In this document: positions 61,801 to 64,000 of the stretch, one piece after another
Position numbering within the stretch: position 1 is the stretch's first letter
Layout of the letters: the number at the start of each line of letters is the position of its first letter
Source of the DNA: Mesobacillus persicus
GTDB taxonomy: Bacteria > Bacillota > Bacilli > Bacillales > Cytobacillaceae
Reading direction: 5' to 3'
Assembly (NCBI RefSeq): GCF_900109925.1
Contig: NZ_FOBW01000001.1
Location: 62,001-126,000 of the forward strand
Length of the DNA: 64,000 nt
Made by a program: the position numbers and the translations under genes
The notes under the pieces: model-generated
Told to the model about the DNA's origin: nothing
What the model saw: the letters and a program-made list of their open reading frames with translations, nothing else
Databases searched by the model: none

Positions 61801-62071
61801 TGGACTGAATTTGACAGGAGCAGATACTGTAATATTATATGATCTTTGGTGGAATCCAGCAGTCGAAGAGCAAGCGGCCGATCGAGCTCATCGGATGGGA
61901 CAAACAAACCCGGTGAAAGTCATTAAATTGGTTTCAAAAGGGACAATTGAGGAAAAGATGAATGAACTACAAGCGAAAAAGAAGCGTATGATTGAGGAGA
62001 TTATTGACTCTGAAGATCCTGGATCTTCAACTTTGACGGATGACGATATCCGAGAAATATTAATGATATAA
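58850..62071 (+). CDS. SNF2-family helicase with SWIM zinc finger
   Basis: About 1073 residues. The N-terminal region holds a SWIM zinc finger (CTCPKLASVQTDCQHIAAVL; CxC...CxH). A long middle domain follows, then the SNF2 ATPase: DDMGLGKTVQSIAYI (Walker A), CPSSLSYNW, DEAQNFKNP (DEAQ instead of DEAH), ALTGTPVENSLEELWS, and the helicase C lobe with LISLKAGGTGLNLTGADTVI and DRAHRMGQTNPVKV. Such proteins remodel DNA-bound proteins; SWIM-SNF2 helicases are common in Firmicutes, with little known of their role. TTG 58850 with AAGGAG is a better start than ATG 58796, which lacks a site. Confidence 0.93.
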   Translation: MNIKLSHKMIKEQCGTVSFKRGDAFYRTDKVTFVDFSMSRCKATVRGVEDFRVSIETTPNGDLLTDCTCPKLASVQTDCQHIAAVLISIYEQQRKGITPNNRKMLKHSTHEHQEVTDSFLNLFHVQPTKPSGYQNHFEHRKVLEVQIIFKLVKDKYEQTLIGIGVKVGSTLINSIRSFLMNVAEGNTCRISQSLLYDPSLHCFDHETDAVLQHLIQVTRDEGATGSEGREGNDYSTIYQEQILIPPSAWETLLPALRKAPTVKIEMNEKVMDLDFTNGTLPLQFDLTQTESGHFQLKIDGLSRISVLKSYQAVLVEGKLIPINWEDIHRLTDLIQMLEDSGRSQLPITKNQLGFFMEKVVPGLKKLGVVRIPSAITSEFIETPLVAKLYLDRVNNRLLAGLEFHYEHIVFNPLDSQEVRAASILIRDEAKEAQILQLMEDSSFATTDSGYYLHNEELEYEFLYNMVPKLQKIVQIYATTSVRNRVFKGNTFPKINVKIKKERTNWLEFKFEMDGLPERDIKEILQALEEKRKYYRLRNGSLLSLETREFEEINTFLKTIPEQTEAFEGEWNVPIVRGLQLIETVEGDNAFTFEDSFRKFLETIHHPDLLDYEVPSSLIPVLRDYQVHGFKWMKTLATLGFGGILADDMGLGKTVQSIAYILSELEPIRSKKQPVLIVCPSSLSYNWINELMKFAPELQAIVVDGTQRERAELQKEIMDMDVVVISYPLLRRDLHWYEKQLFHTIFFDEAQNFKNPLTQTARAVKKLQAQHRFALTGTPVENSLEELWSVFHVVFPELFLSLKEYSHLTKDTISRRIRPFMLRRVKEDVLSELPEKTESLKSIELLPNQKKLYAAYLAKLRHDTFKHLDKETIRKNKIKILAGLTRLRQICCHPALFVDGYKGSSAKFEQLMQIVDESRHSGRRVLIFSQFTKMLELIGRELAIRGLPFYYLDGQTPAEERVSMCNQFNAGGRDFFLISLKAGGTGLNLTGADTVILYDLWWNPAVEEQAADRAHRMGQTNPVKVIKLVSKGTIEEKMNELQAKKKRMIEEIIDSEDPGSSTLTDDDIREILMI

Positions 62072-62102
62072 AATATTGACCGGTAATAATAACGTATTTT
62101 CT

Positions 62103-62140
62103 AGGGCACCTTTCATTGGTAAAGGTGTCTTTTCTTTTAT
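62103..62140 (+). terminator. Intrinsic terminator
   Basis: GGCACCTTT pairs with AAAGGTGTC, followed by TTTTCTTTT. Confidence 0.88.
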
Positions 62141-62238
62141 AAACAAAACAAACAAAACAATTTAAACCAATCATCATCAGGAATATTCTTTAAGGTCATA
62201 CTTTACATATATCACTAATCGGAAAGGGGAGAGAAACG

Positions 62239-62577
62239 ATGCCACGGAAGACTGCGCAGGTTGAAGAGGTCGCAGAAGAGAATACCAACGAGCAACTAGA
62301 TCAGGAACAAGCCATCAAGGGCGAAACCAACACGGATGAAATTGCGAGTCTAAATCGGATGTTAGGGGCTGTTTTGACCTATCTATCAGATGATGAAGTA
62401 GAAGAAATCGATATTGAATTCCTTCTTGAAAATACAGAAGGTCTTCGAGAGTGGTGGGATAAATTTCGAGAAAGCAATCGAAAATCAATTGAAGAGGAAA
62501 TTAAACAATCATTAGGAGAACTGTCTTTAGAAGAATTAGAACAGATTCGAGAACAGATAAAAGAAAAAAAAGAATAA
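62239..62577 (+). CDS. Small acidic helical protein
   Basis: 112 residues, strongly acidic, with two predicted helices (NRMLGAVLTYLSDDEVEEID and SLEELEQIREQIKEKKE). Not a family I recognise. The site GGAAAGGGGAG supports the ATG. Confidence 0.7.
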   Translation: MPRKTAQVEEVAEENTNEQLDQEQAIKGETNTDEIASLNRMLGAVLTYLSDDEVEEIDIEFLLENTEGLREWWDKFRESNRKSIEEEIKQSLGELSLEELEQIREQIKEKKE

Positions 62578-62680
62578 TTATTCATTTATAGTTCTGTTTT
62601 GCTATCGAGTGCAATTCTTATAGGAGTGCTTTTCTTTTGAAATGTGAAGAGTAAAAAAGCCCTTTGTAAGTCTAATTGTA

Positions 62681-62695
62681 CTGAACAAGATTCAT
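62681..62695 (+). promoter_or_regulatory. Possible DeoR operator
   Basis: CTGAACAAGATTCAT contains TGAA-N5-TTCA, resembling the B. subtilis DeoR palindrome. It lies about 50 bases upstream of the deoR -35. Confidence 0.4.
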
Positions 62696-62722
62696 ACGTG
62701 GGAATCTTCAAAATAAACTTAG

Positions 62723-62738
62723 TTTTACAAATGTAAAA
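62723..62738 (+). promoter_or_regulatory. Palindrome near the deoR promoter
   Basis: TTTTACAAATGTAAAA is a 7-bp inverted repeat around AA, eight bases before the -35. Confidence 0.45.
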
Positions 62739-62745
62739 ATAGACT

Positions 62746-62774
62746 TTTACATTTTCTCAAAAAAAAGCTACACT
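62746..62774 (+). promoter_or_regulatory. Sigma-A promoter of deoR
   Basis: TTTACA (62746-62751), 17 bp, TACACT (62769-62774). The predicted start at about 62781 agrees with translation from TTG 62814. Confidence 0.6.
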
Positions 62775-62813
62775 AAGAAAGTGTTTTCAGACCAGTTAAA
62801 TAAGGTGATGATA

Positions 62814-63788
62814 TTGGAAAAGGATGGCAAAGCAAGCAAGATCATTGAAGCAGCGAAACTTTATTATTTACTTGACTTCACACAAAGTGAAATCGCAAAA
62901 AAACTAGGCGTTTCCAGGCCCACTGTTTCACGGCTTCTCCAACAGGCAAAAGCAGAAGGTATTGTCCAGATTAAGATTAATGATCCGACCGAAGAAGTAG
63001 AGAAACTGTCTAAGGAATTAGAAAATAACTTTCGGTTAAAAAAAGCCCTCGTTACCTCTGTTCCAGCTTATGAGGAACATCTTATTAAAAACTACTTAGG
63101 TGGAGCAACAGCTGAGTATTTAAATCAAATAGTGAAAGACGATGACATCATTGGCGTCACATGGGGAACCACTCTATACCATGTTGCCATTGAATTAAAG
63201 CAAAAGTTTGTGAGGAATGTTCAAGTGGTCCAGCTTAAAGGAGGGGTGAGTCATGCAGAGACAAACACTTACGCCTCTGAGGTCTTGTACTTATTTGGGA
63301 AGGCTTTCAACTGTACACCTCATCATTTACCTCTACCCGCCATTGTTGATCACGTAGTTGTAAAGCAGGCGATGGAACAGGACCGTCATATCCGAGCTAT
63401 TATGGATTTGGGAAAACAGGCCAATATAGCTGTAACAACATTGGGTTCTGTTAAGAAGGATTCTCTTTTGTTTAAAATGGGTTATTTCACAGAGGCCGAT
63501 TTAAAATCGCTGAACCAGGAGGCGGTAGGGGATATTTGCTCTAGGTTCTTCGACCAAAACGGTTTGATATGCAATCAGGATTTGAACGAACGGACATTAG
63601 GTATTGCGTTAGAGGCTCTAAAGGGCAAAGAACACGCGCTTCTTGTTGCTGGTGGTGCTGATAAGATTAATGGGATATATGGAGCGTTAATGGGCAATTA
63701 TGCAAACACTTTAATTACAGATCAATTTACAGCTAGATTTTTATTAGACAAGCTAGCTAAAAATGAACAAGAAAATTCACTGACTTAA
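62814..63788 (+). CDS. deoR: Deoxyribonucleoside regulator DeoR (SorC family)
   Basis: 324 residues. The N-terminal helix-turn-helix (LDFTQSEIAKKLGVSRPTVSRLLQQAK) and a sugar-binding domain (DIIGVTWGTTLYHVA, VVQLKGGVSHAETNTYASE, RHIRAIMDLGKQANIA, AVGDICSRFFD) closely follow B. subtilis DeoR, which represses deoxynucleoside catabolism genes until deoxyribose-5-phosphate is present. TTG 62814 with AAGGTGAT is the start; GTG 62781 coincides with the predicted transcript start. The nupC gene follows, fitting this role. Confidence 0.92.
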   Translation: MEKDGKASKIIEAAKLYYLLDFTQSEIAKKLGVSRPTVSRLLQQAKAEGIVQIKINDPTEEVEKLSKELENNFRLKKALVTSVPAYEEHLIKNYLGGATAEYLNQIVKDDDIIGVTWGTTLYHVAIELKQKFVRNVQVVQLKGGVSHAETNTYASEVLYLFGKAFNCTPHHLPLPAIVDHVVVKQAMEQDRHIRAIMDLGKQANIAVTTLGSVKKDSLLFKMGYFTEADLKSLNQEAVGDICSRFFDQNGLICNQDLNERTLGIALEALKGKEHALLVAGGADKINGIYGALMGNYANTLITDQFTARFLLDKLAKNEQENSLT

Positions 63789-63864
63789 CTGTCTCTGAAA
63801 GATCATCCAATAAAAGAATAATACAGGTTAACAATCAACAAGATACTACTAAGAGGTGAGCAGC

Positions 63865-64000
63865 ATGAATTATATTTGGGGATTATTGGGAATTATCACA
63901 GTATTAGCGATTGCGTTTTTATTGTCTTCCAACCGTAAAGCGATTAAGCCGAGAACGATACTTGGTGGCTTGGCAATACAATTTATTTTTGCTTTTGTTG
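63865..64000 (+). CDS. nupC: NupC-type nucleoside transporter, 5' part
   Basis: Only the first 45 residues are in the window: MNYIWGLLGIITVLAIAFLL, SSNRKAIKPRTILGGLAIQF, IFAFV. This is the conserved start of the concentrative nucleoside transporter NupC. AAGAGGTGAG precedes the ATG. It follows deoR by 76 bases, as in deoxynucleoside-use operons. Confidence 0.85.
   Translation, partial: MNYIWGLLGIITVLAIAFLLSSNRKAIKPRTILGGLAIQFIFAFV

Overview
The window looks like chromosome of an endospore-forming Bacillaceae (Bacillus sensu lato, for example a Neobacillus- or Mesobacillus-like lineage). The reasons are moderate-to-low G+C, AGGAGG-type ribosome binding sites with many TTG and GTG starts, sigma-K-like promoters, coat-like low-complexity proteins, and clear homologues of Bacillus ribT, yabR, yqzG, ykvS, opuD, yxiN/dbpA and deoR/nupC. 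I see no rRNA, tRNA, prophage, insertion sequence or CRISPR array.

0-2.1 kb holds the end of a 2-oxoacid dehydrogenase E2 gene and a GlcD-type FAD oxidase. 2.2-14.4 kb is the most distinctive region: a sporulation island built around a 1217-residue multicopper oxidase that matches MnxG, the spore-surface Mn(II) oxidase of marine Bacillus SG-1. Three small genes lie upstream (the last two placed and sized like mnxE and mnxF) and a fourth downstream. Further on are two His/Cys-rich proteins, two small acidic proteins, a Ser/Asp/Glu repeat protein, two paralogous membrane proteins and a Sco-type copper chaperone. Sequences matching the sigma-K consensus (AC, 16-17 bp, CATAnnnTA) precede most of these transcription units, so they are probably expressed together in the mother cell late in sporulation. 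Several of the proteins share an LSm-like small beta domain.

14.5-42.8 kb is a general region: MsrAB, an AHSA1/ArsR pair with a repeated operator, an ATPase, a MATE pump, two polysaccharide deacetylases, RibT, an NlpC/P60 hydrolase, a methyltransferase, DUF3231 and DUF3888 proteins, two membrane-anchored trypsin-like proteases, a Gly-rich coat-like protein, a glycosyltransferase, MscS, a D-Ala-D-Ala carboxypeptidase, an aspartase-like lyase, an acetate-type transporter, a MarR regulator and threonine dehydratase.

43.5-50.3 kb groups a C-terminally shortened aldo/keto reductase, a macrolide phosphotransferase (Mph family), a MutS2 paralogue without the Smr domain, a BltD-like acetyltransferase and an MFS exporter. 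The MutS2-like gene has a leader with a 7-codon peptide, a perfect 10-bp inverted repeat overlapping that peptide, and a terminator placed just before the ribosome binding site. That is the layout of ribosome-sensing attenuators of antibiotic-resistance genes.

50.3-64 kb carries an acyl-CoA carboxylase beta subunit, OpuD, a luciferase-like monooxygenase, YabR, DbpA, a large SNF2/SWIM helicase, several small proteins, and DeoR followed by the start of nupC. A palindrome around GGTGCCAGGCACC occurs at 11 intergenic sites from 15 to 58 kb, often as part of a terminator, and two larger Bacillaceae-type intergenic repeats are present.
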